Positions 32,797 to 43,499 of a stretch of DNA of 64,000 nucleotides are shown piece by piece. Position numbers and translations under genes: made by a program. Source of the stretch: Triangularia verruculosa (Eukaryota; Ascomycota; Sordariomycetes; Sordariales; Podosporaceae); the NCBI GenBank assembly GCA_033296885.1, contig MU863961.1:62001-126000 (forward strand), read 5' to 3'. The notes below the pieces were generated by a model. It was not told where the DNA came from. It did no database searches and saw only the letters and a program-made list of their open reading frames with translations. Positions within the stretch are counted from its first letter, which is position 1; each line of letters opens with the position of its first letter.

Positions 32797-35700
32797 GTCG
32801 AGATGAGATAGAGGCACCAGGGCCTCAGGCGGTGAAAAGAGACGTTTTCAAAGGTGGCCCTCGCGCCGCTTGAGGTTCAGGTTCCCGGGTCCGGATGAGC
32901 GGGGTGACCCTTTGACTTTCAAGCCCTCGTGTTCAAGAGGACCCAACTTGAAGGCGCCACTTGGACCGGTAACAACCTTAAAATACCAAATGCTGCCCGA
33001 GAAGGTTTGGTTTGACGTCTATACATGGTCAGCAGCCGCCACCTCTTTTGCCATCTCGGTATCCTAATTCACCACGCTCGTAAAAAAGGACATACCTGCA
33101 CTGACGGATTGGTGATGCTTGTGCGTAGAGCGAGTGTGGCACCAAGTCGAGGTAGCGAGTGGACGGCTTTCAGATATGCTCAAAGCCGGACGAGCGAAGG
33201 GTCCGTAGACGGGATGGCTGAAGGTGAGCGAGACAGCGAGCGAGTGACGGTCAAGACAGCGGACCCGGCAGCTTGGGTCAAACGCAATAGCACCTGTCCT
33301 GTCCTTGATCCCGAGCCTTCCAGGAAAAGCACTCTTGACTTTTTTTTCGCAATCCGAAGATCTGAAGGAAGTGAGCGAAGAGACGGCGACAGGGAGGGGG
33401 AAGATCAAAAGAGTGGACAGCAACTGGAGCTGGGATGGCAAGCTGCCCCCGGTTCAGAGGTGATTGGCCCCGGGGGGTCTTGACCACCACCGAAGCCCAG
33501 GCGCTTGGCATAGCACCCCCTGTCTATGTGGTGTTCCCTTCCGTGGCTTCCTAGCAGGGGTCAGGGACTTGGAGGCCCGTGTGGGTGATAGTGGACGCTG
33601 GGTTACCGTGAAGACCAGGAATTCACGACACCCACCACATCTCCAAAGGAGGGTCACAATGGCCTTGCTGATGACTCCTCTTGCTCTGGCAGAATGTCAT
33701 CCGTTCTTCAGCTCTCAGAGACTGGGCGAGGCAGGCAAAGCTTGTTGTTCACCGCAGGGCAGTCCAGGGCTCCAGGATTTCCAGATCGACAGGGCCTGGC
33801 GGTTCGTTGTCGCCGGCACCATTTTGGGCGTATCCGCAGGTCTTGGTGTTTAGTGCTTGGCGTTATTCTCAGCGCCTTTGGGAGCGCCAATGGGGGAACG
33901 AAAGTTTCAATGGTAATACGAGGTCTTTACCGGTAGCTGTCACATCGAAAGGTGGGGTTTGCCGATTTCCCTCAGGGCCCACTCACAACGAGACCCTGGC
34001 GCCGACAGGGGTGCAGCAGAATGCGACTCTCAGCTCTTGGGGTGGCAGCCACATTGGCCAGTGATTGGAATTATTTTATCGATTTATTTCTAGCTGCGGT
34101 GGAGGCAACGTCGCAATGATGCGGGATGTGGTGGTGTGAGCGGGGTTGAGGTCACCTCACAAGCAAAATCAGGAAGGCACCCTTGGTTTTTAAATTGTTC
34201 AGCGGCATCTGTGTACCACTGCCGCAACCCTAGCTCGCACTTCGCTGTGGTGACCAACTTGGTCGTAGGTTAAGTTAACACTGTACTGTAGGTCTTAGAT
34301 GCCAGCTTCTGAGGTGAGCGGAGAGTTGATTGCTAAGGTATGCCCCTCATGGATCTCGCAAGCCTTAAATGCAGCGGCGTTGGAGGTGGTTGTCCTCCCT
34401 ATTTTTGGCCCATAACGTTGCTCCCGCCTTCTCGTATTCCCCTATCTCTGTACAACGCGAACCGGCCATTCCGACATCTCGACTGGCCAAACGCTGTCCA
34501 ATCCCGTGCTGCATTGTCGTTGATAGGAACCCAGAAAACCAGGTTATCAGATCGCTCCAGGTTCTCTCGCTCTCCCCGTTGCTTCGCCAATCAGTAACGC
34601 ATTCTTCGCAGACAAGACCAAGCGCAATCTCCACCGCAACATTTGCCATCTCGAAGTGTTCATCCGAAGCAGAGTCAAAAGTCAGCCGCTGAGGGGCATC
34701 TGAAGACAGCCAAGACCGTGCACTTGTCATCTCAACGATTGCGCTGCTGCAACTGCTGAATGATAACAGACAAATAACTTCTCGGTTATCGGCCACATGC
34801 ATGTTTCAACCCCCGAAAATAGTATGTCTACCATCAAGAATGAGTCGGTCGACCCAAATTGCTGGGCTCCGCCGGCGTAGATCATGTTGGATACCGATAG
34901 ACAGGGCCAGGGCTGTCGGTTGTTGAGCACATGTCTCCATTTTGCTGCCCTCGAGGGAGAAAGGTATTTCATCTTATCAGCACCATGCACGGCTGCGTTG
35001 TCGGTGCCAATATCACAGCGGAACCTGGAATGGCTGCACATGATGCGTCTTCTGTAGCCACGCCGCTGTCTTTTCAGCTGCCAGCTAGCGGTGGCTTCTC
35101 TTCATTGAACACCAACAAAGCACCCGGCGACCGTGAAGGCATCGGCACCGCCTGGAGCCTCCGAAGATGGCGGCACCAGCCGTATTTCTGCAGTGCCGGC
35201 GCCGGTGCCATTGGGCACGTGTTGGGCATCATTTCCGTCAACGGTGTCCCCAGGCTTCAGAAAGGTTTCTGGTGTTCCGTGGTGGAGTCCCAGAACAACC
35301 TAGAAGCCCTATCCTATCAGTGGCCGAGTGGCTTTGGCCTCGCCAAGCTTTTGACACGGGAAAAATTCAAAACACAGCCAGCTCTTCTGGGTGCTGCAGG
35401 CGAGTGTCATCGCGCTGTGATGCCAATGGTGACTGCTGAGAATTCCAAGGCTCGGTTCGTCTGCACAAACCTTTGGTTTCGCGACGCATTCCTTTCTGGT
35501 CAGCCTTCACCGTAACTAACTCACCGAGTTTGACACTGCCCAGCTTTTGGGCATTGGGGGACCTGCGACTGACGGCTCGGTCACTGCCGCCCCTCCTGCC
35601 GCGCGCCCCAGGTAAGACAAACACTGCTGTACCTTAAGGTACCTTGCCGCCGCTTGTGAGACAGACGCTGGTAACCTGGGCTGGAAATAACATGTCCGGA

Positions 35701-36867
35701 AGTAACAAGGGATTTGGCGGCGGCAGCGTTTGCACAGATCCTTCATGTGTCTTCGTGGAGTATGTCAACAAAGAGGAATACCAACCGCAAATGCAACCAG
35801 AACTTTGAACCGTATCCATGCGTTTCGCATTGTTCGATAAAGCTGCAGAACCTGGAAGGCTCACAAGTCAGTTGCGCCGTTTGTTGCTCACTTGCAGTAT
35901 CAGCCGTATGAGGAAGCTGGTTTAGTTGGCGCCGTTATGGTCATTGTGTTGTCCGGTCCAAGAGTTCAAATGGGTAGCGGCAGAAGGTTGGTTGTTCTGG
36001 TGGATATTTGAGAGAGAAATACGAGCTTTTCGGGCAGGTCGGACAGTTTTATATGCAGCTTATGCTCTTGGACTCGAGAGACAGGCCGCCCCTTGATAAA
36101 AGCGCGAGAACAGGACTTCGGAAACCCACAAAAATGAGCTCGGACTTGCTGGTCTGGGTATCTATAAGAGACTGGTGATGCAGATAAGATTTCACCTTGG
36201 AGCATGCTTCGGTGAGCCACCTGTGAGGTTTCTTTCTATTGACCAAGGCATATGAGCTCTCATTAACCTGCCATCTTGGGACCGAATGTAAGCTGTTATG
36301 CTTCTTCAATCTCTAAAAATTATCAGGAACAGGCATCTTGGCCTTCAATCTTCATCCAATGCTTCCACCTACGGGTATGGCCGTCTGCGCAAGAGTGAAA
36401 ATTAACAAACTCGATGGCTTGAATGACGTTGAAGATCCGGGCTGAATGACAAGTGGTCTGCATGGTGGCACAGCATGGCGCTACTCCTCCCGTCCCTCAC
36501 CACCATCACTGGCCCCCACCACCCGCGGTGGCGTCCGACCATCAGCGGAGCTCCTGAACCCAATTGCTACAGAGTATGAAGCATGTGATCATTCAGTATG
36601 TCGTTGCGCATCATTCCCCCTCTAGGAGGAGCATCCGGGCAAGGTAGTAATCAACGTTGATGGACAAATTATTCGCTGTAGGCAGGCAACAGATGTAATA
36701 TGCACACTTGCGTTGTTGCTTCATGTCTGTGGCGCCAAAGCAGAAACACCATTAAAGCCAATCTATTATAACCCCAAAACACCCCAAGATAATCCCCCCC
36801 GGAAGCAATGAAACCCTAATATGTTGTCATGTCCATGAAAAAGAAAAGCCGAATATTGTGGCCAAGC
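32797..36867. other. Intergenic (about 4 kb) upstream of GT2 and downstream of GH16
   Basis: The first kilobase is the likely promoter of the GT2 gene. The largest frame, 34931-35515 (+), has 194 codons, but no domain, signal peptide or splice support. A perfect 14-base palindrome GTACCTTAAGGTAC lies at 35629-35642, related to the dispersed motif. I see no firm gene; decayed gene fragments cannot be excluded near 34.4-35.5 kb. Confidence 0.4.
35629..35642. repeat. 14-base palindrome GTACCTTAAGGTAC
   Basis: A perfect palindrome in non-coding DNA, made of two inverted GTACCTT halves that match the window-wide AGGTAC motif. Confidence 0.7.
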
Positions 36868-38369
36868 TCAGAGATCGCCCTCATCACCATTGCACTGCTG
36901 CCACATGATGACCTTGCTGACTTCCATCTGGGGGGACTTCCATGTGGGCAGCCACTGGTCCTTGGCCTCGTAAAAGTCCTTCCTGGCCTTCTCGGAAGCG
37001 TCGAGCCAGGGCTTGCCGTTGACACCGTCCTCAAACCAACCATTGGTGCCGCCGACGGCCACGTTGAGAATGAGGTAAAACTTCTGGTCGAAAGGTGTGT
37101 TGTAGCCGCCCCCCTCCCATGGGTTCCTGATGCGTGTTCCGTTGGTGTCGGCGGTGGGGAAGTTGCCGCGGTCCCACAGAGAGATATCAAAGTTGGCATA
37201 GAGGACTTGGAGGAGGCGCGAGTTGACGTAGGTGAAGAGGTACTTTTGCGACCACTCCAGGCCAAACGTGTTGAAGCCAGCCGAGTAGGTCGTGTGGAGC
37301 GCGGGGCGCTTGACGTTGGTGCGCCACCACGAATCCTGGGCCGGGTTAGGACCCCAGTGAAGAGCGGAGGACATGATGTTGTTACCGCCTTGGGGATAGG
37401 TGTAGTTGTTTCCGCGGCTTTCGACAATGTCGATCTCGCCGGACGCAGGCCAGGGTCCGTAGGTATCCTTGACGGGCATCATCCAGATAGCGGGCCAAAG
37501 CCAGTCACCCTCGGGAAGTTTGGCCGTGACTTCGACCCGGCCATACTTGATGGCAGCGCCGGGTCTAGTGTTGATACGGCCCGACTTCACAGGGGGCACA
37601 ATGCTAGAGTTGCCGGTATTGGTGTTGGTGACAGCAACACAGTGCTTGAAGTCGGTGGACGTGCAAGTGCCATCATCAATAAGGTTGATGGTGTGGTTCT
37701 TCTCAATCCAGGACTCATCCGTCAAGGTTGCCTTGATGATGAGCTTGCCGTTCTCCACAAAGACGTTCTCATCGCCTGGGGTGGTCATATCAAATTCGCC
37801 ATTGCTGTACGAGGTGTGTCAGCCTCCATGTGAACAGTCGGCGTTGCGATTCACACTTACCCGAACCCGCCCACCTGCACCTCCTTCATCCAGACATCAG
37901 AGTTGAAGCCCCGGCTAAAGTCCTCCTCCAGTACTGGGCAGTACTTGTGCTTGACGACACTGCGCATGCCGTCCCACACCAGGAAGCCCGAGATTCCCAA
38001 CCCAATAACGATACCAATCACAGGCAAAATTGTGACCCATTTCTCCTTGGGATCAACCGTCTTGGTCCATGGCTTCTCTACCTCGCCCTTGCGCACTCGC
38101 CGGGAGTGGAAGTAGCGCTGTCCGCGGTCGTCATAACGAGTCCCGATTGCCGAGGAAGAGTCGAAACTGCTTGGGGGGCGCGAGGCCGAAGGACTGGAAA
38201 ATGGGTTGCCATTGTTGACTGATCTCTGGGAAGCCTGAGATTCGACACCATCGCCAAATGGATTCCGTCCGTCCAAGTCGTTTAGCGAGCCCGGTCGTCG
38301 TGGAGTCGGTGCCGCGCTTGAGTTCACTGTGCCTGGATGGCCGGGGCCATAGTAATCTTGGTGATCCAT
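36868..38369 (-). CDS. Membrane-anchored GH16 beta-glucanase/transglycosidase
   Basis: Exons on the minus strand, 38369-37861 and 37804-36868, give 481 aa. The intron has donor GTAAGT, a GCTGAC branch point and acceptor CAG; the join reads 'VGGFGNGEFDM'. The protein starts with a disordered, Ser/Pro-rich cytoplasmic part, then one membrane segment at about residues 111-132 (WVTILPVIGIVIGLGISGFL), so it should be type II with the enzyme outside. The GH16 catalytic motif is intact: Glu293, Asp295 and Glu298 in 'GEIDIVES'. Aromatic residues typical of the cleft surround it ('WLWPAIWMMP', 'WSQKYLFTYV', 'YLILNVAVGGTNGW'). Family members cut or rearrange beta-1,3(-1,4)-glucans; with the anchor, a role in wall synthesis or remodelling is the better guess than nutrition. 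Confidence 0.9.
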
Positions 38370-41081
38370 GGGAAGATCTGTTGTGAATCAGGTCGTCTGG
38401 ACTAGCAAGCCTCGAGTGAAAGTGAGCCGGCCTGTTACCGGACCGCTGCTATTTGTCCCGAGTTGGCGGGGTCGGAACACAGCGCCGTCGAAGAGGTGGT
38501 AGATGCTCGAGGTGGTGAGATCAACGAGAGTAAACAAGCACGATCATGGGGTGCAGGAGGGGATGGATGGTGGTGATGATGGACACAGCAAGCACAGAAG
38601 CCAAAACAAAAAACGAAGGACGAGTGCTCGGTTGGAGAAGAAAGCTCCGCACCGGCAGCAAGGTGCTGGTTGTAAAAGTGGGATGAAGGGGAGCGTTACG
38701 CTGGACGCCCCAAAAGGGGATGGTCACCAGGACCAGACACCTCTCTGGGCAGCTGAAGGCATCCGGAGCTGGCGATGGGGGGGCATGGGTCTGGGCGCCC
38801 ACCTTGTGCGAGCGAGCAAGAAGTTTATCGTCCAGGGGCCCCTTGTCCGTTCGTATGGGTGGATTCCGTGCTGGGCTGCAGGGGCCAGGCTGAGCCAGGG
38901 GATGCTTGCCCCTTCCGGGTAGCGGTAAATCCCGTGCTTGTTTTTGCTGACGGTTTGACTTTTGACAGCTTCCACAACCCCACTGATGATCACCGGCCCA
39001 GAGCGATGGAGGTGATCTCGATCTTCTGTCAGCAACAGCCGAAAGATCTGCGATCAAAGCCGTTCTTCAACATTTTTGACAACTCTCAAGCCTCAATCGC
39101 GTCCAGCGCAGATGCAATCACACACCGAGTGTCTCCTCCCCACCATGAAGACACCGCCGGCGCAACGCATTCCCGGTTTTTCTCAGCTCGCCAATGGATC
39201 GGATGGAGAGGAGTTTTTTCTCGGTTGACAGCGTGGCTAGCGTTTTGGAGCTGTGGAAACGCGCGATGCTTGTTTTGGGCCGGGCGGGTGTAAGGGCGCA
39301 TAAATTACGGAATACGGATACAGCTGTAATTTTCGTCTTTCAGCTTTCGCGCCCTCCCTGGTCGAGCATCGGACTGTGGCTGGGCGCCTCCCCCCTGTTC
39401 CTGCAGCTTCCTCTGCCCACCGGTTGGCTAACTTTCTCTTTTGGTTAGACCAGGAACCATGCAGTAGCCCCTTCTAGCATCCGAGTTTCCCTCTTGAACG
39501 ACTACTCATTTCCACCACAGTCCCAGCGCATCAATAGCGCCCTTTTTCTCTCGTGCCTCGGGGAATGTGATTGCTTCCTTTTGCCATGATGCCTTTCAGC
39601 CACAAACACCATCAAAAATAACAATTTCACCAGGTGGCCATGTCAAGGAGTTCCGTCGAGGTCAAGCCTCGCTCCCTACCGAACAGACGGTTTCCGATAG
39701 TCCCTTTCTTCTTCCATCCTGGTTCTTGTCATCATAGGGCACAGGCCAGAGACAAGCTTCTGAAAATCGTGAGCCGCAAACCTGTCACGGATTGGTATGG
39801 GTGGGACGTTATCTGTTGCGTGGGGGTCGAGCATCCTTCTCCCCCGGTCCTCAGCTCACGATATTAGGCGCCGGATTTCCTTCTTGTCACTGTTATACCC
39901 ATCTCCTGCGCGCCATTGATAAGCTGGATACAGTCACCGCATTCCCTCCGGTGCCAACGCAGATGGCTAACAACGCCTCCTTATCATTGCGAGATGAGCT
40001 GGATGAGGTGTGCCTCACGCCCTGGTCAAGCATTCATCGAGGGCTGCGGCAAGGCACGTAATTAATGCATGATGCAGAGGCTTGATGAGACCTCATCTCA
40101 ACTGCTCTAGGCTGGTGTGAACTTGTCTTTCCGATGCAGCCTGTCTTGAAAACGGCAGACAGTGCAGAACCACACGATAAGGCTGACTGGCAGACGCACC
40201 ATGCTGAACTGAAGAGACCCTTGTGAGGCTTTCACCGCTGCTAGCCTTGCAAGATGTCTGCCTGGCTTGTGGGTTCACATCGGTGTCGCACCCACGGGCA
40301 AGCAGTCCAACACACCTCCTATCACGGTCCGCCTGCAGTACGCATCAGACAACGTCAAGTTTCCTGTAGACCGCTCGAGGCTCACCGCCATAGTCGGCTA
40401 GGTCGCCTTGACAGGTATTGGTGAGTTGACGATCTATCAGTGTCCTTGCACCACGACTCAGATAAGATCTTATGGTTTTATTTCACGACTGCATCGAAAC
40501 CTGGTATAATTGTTATGTACCCTAGCGAATCTATGGTTACATGTAATCAGCAAGGGTATTTTGCGTTGGCCACAACTTGATCAACAAGCGCACCAATGCA
40601 CGTAGTTGAACTGGCATCGGTGATACGTTTCCTGTTGTGCTGTATACGGTTGCTCACGTGAAGCCTGGCCATTAAAATGGCTACATATTCCTGGATACAC
40701 GAGATCAAGTGCAGGACACAAGCCAATATGGGATGTACTTTGCGTGACCGCCTTATCAAGAAGGAACGAAAACTAGCAATCTTTAATGTAGTTGATATGA
40801 TGAGTATCCTCTTACGGAAAGCTATAAAGTGAAAGACACTCAAAACCGGCACTTTATGCTTCAAATCTAAAGCAAAGACGGGGGCTTTAAGGGAGGGTAT
40901 GGCACTTAGGCCTCGTAGGAGAGTGCTGCTGCGCTGACTACTTAACCATAGGTTGCTGAACGGACAAAAGTCGGTCCCGTATTCCCCCTAGGTTGGTTTG
41001 GGAAGTTGCAGCTACCTAACTTTCAGCTGACAGTATCCTGATATAATCTTAAGTTTGCTCTATGGTGTCCACGAATTCAAA
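38370..41081. other. Intergenic region between GH16 and tRNA-Tyr genes
   Basis: It starts with the GH16 promoter. No coding or RNA gene is recognised; open frames reach about 178 codons, without domains or splice support. Confidence 0.45.
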
Positions 41082-41169
41082 CCCCTTGTGGTGTAGTTGG
41101 CTATCACGTTCGGCTGTAAAGGAATTTATTGATACCGAAAGGTCACCGGCTCGATTCCGGTCGAGGGGA
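41082..41169 (+). tRNA. tRNA-Tyr (anticodon GTA) with a 14-nt intron
   Basis: The cloverleaf can be drawn by hand. A seven-pair acceptor stem joins CCCCTTG to CGAGGGG (one T-G pair), with discriminator A at 41169. The D arm carries the A box TGGTGTAGTTGG. The anticodon stem TTCGG pairs with CCGAA, and the loop starts CTGTAA, giving anticodon GTA at 41116-41118. Between base 37 and 38 lies a 14-nt insert at 41120-41133, the usual place for a nuclear tRNA-Tyr intron. The T arm ACCGG pairs with CCGGT, but its loop reads CTCGATT, so the normally invariant T54 is C. A run of seven T begins at 41176, a good Pol III stop. The odd T54 could mean a variant or slightly decayed copy. Confidence 0.7.
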
Positions 41170-41175
41170 AATATC

Positions 41176-41182
41176 TTTTTTT
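41176..41182 (+). terminator. RNA polymerase III T-run terminator
   Basis: Seven consecutive T, seven bases after the tRNA 3' end. This is the standard Pol III stop signal. Confidence 0.75.
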
Positions 41183-42182
41183 CATTTTGGTTTTAAGTTT
41201 CTTAGGTATTAGGTACACTTGAATTGAGTGATAAGTACTTCTGCTTTGCACGCTAGTCCATATCATCATTGCGCGCTCCGTTGACGAACTAAACAATAGC
41301 ATCCCGAAACAACAAGAGAGGTGGTATCTAATCCCTATAGACAGCGAAGCAGCTAATGCAGTTTGGCTGATGCAGGGTCTACACATCTCACATCTTTCTA
41401 ACAGGCCACGGTGGATGATGGATTCTTCGACCGGAGAAATCTTCAACGGCGTGAAGGGTAGCAGAGCGGCTGCCTGCTGGAACCTCCTGTGTTTCTATTC
41501 TACGCTATCTACCGCCGTTGCCACGTGTGATTCATGTGAGGTCGGCTCAATCGTAACTGAGACAAGCACCATCTATTTTTGCCCTAGGTAGAAGGAATTA
41601 ACCCTAGATCGAGGCGGCAAGAGTAGCGGTCCGTTTGTTTCAAAGCCTTGGCATATCATGGCTCGCGAAGATCGGGGCCGGGGTTCGAATCCACCACGGA
41701 GTATTTCGTACAGATTTCGGGACCCAACCTTGGATGTTGCTGACATGCGGATTGCCACGTCGGGAAGTTTTGGTACGAATGTGTCCTCCTTATTGGTCCG
41801 GCAGCTGTCTGCGCTACCCGTACCGATATAAGACGCGCTTCAAAGTGGGTGCTTATGTCAGAACTTGAACCACAAAACTCCGTGAGATCAAGGGAGGCAA
41901 CGCTAGAGAGGTTTGCTAGTAAGTTTCTATTCAAGATCATGTTTATTGTGAGCGTAGTCATCCGGTGATGGGGGCAAAATACCTACGTCGGGTTATGGGT
42001 CATTGGACAAGCCTGCAGCTTCTTTCCTAGGTAGGTACCTTAGTATTAAAGCAACCTGAGGAGACACTGTCGAGCGAATACTGTAGAAATACCTAGCCAC
42101 CAACAGCATCACCATCTAACCAACAAAGTATAGGTATCAAAGAAATAAAGTAACTAACTCACTGCCCGCACAGAGCGCTAAG
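41183..42182. other. Intergenic: 5' flank of the hydrolase gene
   Basis: No gene is seen. A CCTAGGTAGGTACCTTA element lies at 42026-42042, about 150 bases before the next start. A B-box-like GGTTCGAATCC at 41682-41692 does not fold into a tRNA. Confidence 0.45.
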
Positions 42183-43163
42183 ATGGACCCGAATGCCTAC
42201 CCTCCGCCTCCAGGCCAAACTCGTCCCCATGCACCACCTACCAGAACAGGGACCGTCCGCTTTCGCATTCCCTCTGTCAACGAGATTGCAGAAACTTCTT
42301 ACTCTATATGGGGCAATCTTTCGAGCAAAAAGGTCCCTCTAATCTGCATCCATGGCGGTCCTGGCATTCCACATGATTATCTTCTTCCAGTCTCTCTCAT
42401 CAGCACCGACTACACCATTCCTGTCGTGATGTATGACCAGGTTGGTTGCGGCCGCTCCACTCGTTTCCATCCACAGCAATATCCCCCCAACTTCTTTACC
42501 GTCGACTTATTCCTCGCCGAACTCGACAATCTGATCCGCTCTTTGGGCATCACCGTCTACGACCTTCTGGGCCACTCCTGGGGCGGCATGCTCGCTTCTT
42601 CCTATGCCATTACTCAACCAACCGGTCTTCGCAAGCTGATCCTGTGCTCTACGCCTTCTGATATGAGGACGTTTGTTCAGGTCGGAGCCGAACTGCGATC
42701 CTGTCTGCCCCAGGATATCCAGGCTTCCCTTTCCAACCCCCTGAGCCCAGAGCACACCGCTGCCACCATGGAGCTTCACCGACGCCACCTTTGCCGAGTT
42801 GAGCCGTGTTTCCCAGTGGACCTGATGACTTCTTTGCAGAGTCTTGCCGAAGATGACACGGTTCATAATGCCATGAACGGAGGGTCGAGCGCATCTACCA
42901 GCGTTGACATCACGGGCTCGCTCAAGAATTGGAGTGTGGTATCGGAGCTGGGGTCGGTGACGGAGAAGACGGTTCCAGGCGGAGTTTTGCTGATCAATGG
43001 ATATTTCGACTCGACGCAGGATGCCTGTGTGCTGCCTTGGTTTTCAAGGACAAAGGCAAGAGTCAAGTGGGTGCAATTTGCATTGAGCTCGAGTATGCCG
43101 CACCTGGAAGAGACGAATAAGTTTGTCAAAGTCGTGGGAAGGTTTCTGACGACACACTGCTGA
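42183..43163 (+). CDS. Proline-iminopeptidase-like alpha/beta hydrolase (family S33)
   Basis: A single-exon gene of 326 aa. The oxyanion-hole motif HGGPG lies at residues 57-61 and the nucleophile elbow GHSWGG has Ser132. Downstream, 'LINGYFDST' gives a likely catalytic Asp276, and 'SSMPHLEE' gives His307. The 'YDQVGCGRSTR' segment after HGGPG is the classic DQ-G-G-S of proline iminopeptidases and L-amino-acid amidases. No signal peptide is present, so it should act in the cytoplasm. It would release N-terminal residues from small peptides or hydrolyse small amides; the substrate cannot be told. The spacing to the neighbouring TPR-SET gene is convergent. Confidence 0.88.
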   Translation: MDPNAYPPPPGQTRPHAPPTRTGTVRFRIPSVNEIAETSYSIWGNLSSKKVPLICIHGGPGIPHDYLLPVSLISTDYTIPVVMYDQVGCGRSTRFHPQQYPPNFFTVDLFLAELDNLIRSLGITVYDLLGHSWGGMLASSYAITQPTGLRKLILCSTPSDMRTFVQVGAELRSCLPQDIQASLSNPLSPEHTAATMELHRRHLCRVEPCFPVDLMTSLQSLAEDDTVHNAMNGGSSASTSVDITGSLKNWSVVSELGSVTEKTVPGGVLLINGYFDSTQDACVLPWFSRTKARVKWVQFALSSSMPHLEETNKFVKVVGRFLTTHC

Positions 43164-43499
43164 ATGGGTGTCCGCTTTAATTGTTTCTGTTGTTCCGTTG
43201 TTTTGTATCATTTGCTTACCTACCTACCTACTTGAGGTAATTTCCATTCCAAGTTTCGTACAATATTACTGCACATGTGTCTTGCGAGTTTATTTTTATG
43301 TTTTGCCACAGCTACCTGAGTTGCGGTCCGTTTGCAATCTGTTTATTTCTAAGCCCGGGGACCTATCGGCAATGTTCGAAGCCGCTCATAAAGAAGGAGA
43401 TAATCCAGGCCAGAATGATCCAGCTTGGTTCAAGCTTAGGTATAGTCACGACCTACAACACTTCTAGTCTTCCCCATTTTTGGTCAGTGTTCTGACGAC
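43164..43499. other. Short convergent intergenic region
   Basis: The 3' flanks of the hydrolase and TPR-SET genes meet here. An ACCTACCTACCTAC run lies at 43218-43231. Nothing else is seen. Confidence 0.5.

Noticed and set aside
34931..35515. 194-codon open frame
   Set aside because: No domain, signal peptide, splice signal or family resemblance. The ATG has no good context, so it is treated as chance or as a decayed fragment.
41640..41720. B-box-like GGTTCGAATCC resembling a tRNA 3' half
   Set aside because: The T stem would have mismatches at two of five pairs, and no acceptor, D or anticodon arms can be drawn upstream. It may be a tRNA scrap, but no gene is supported.
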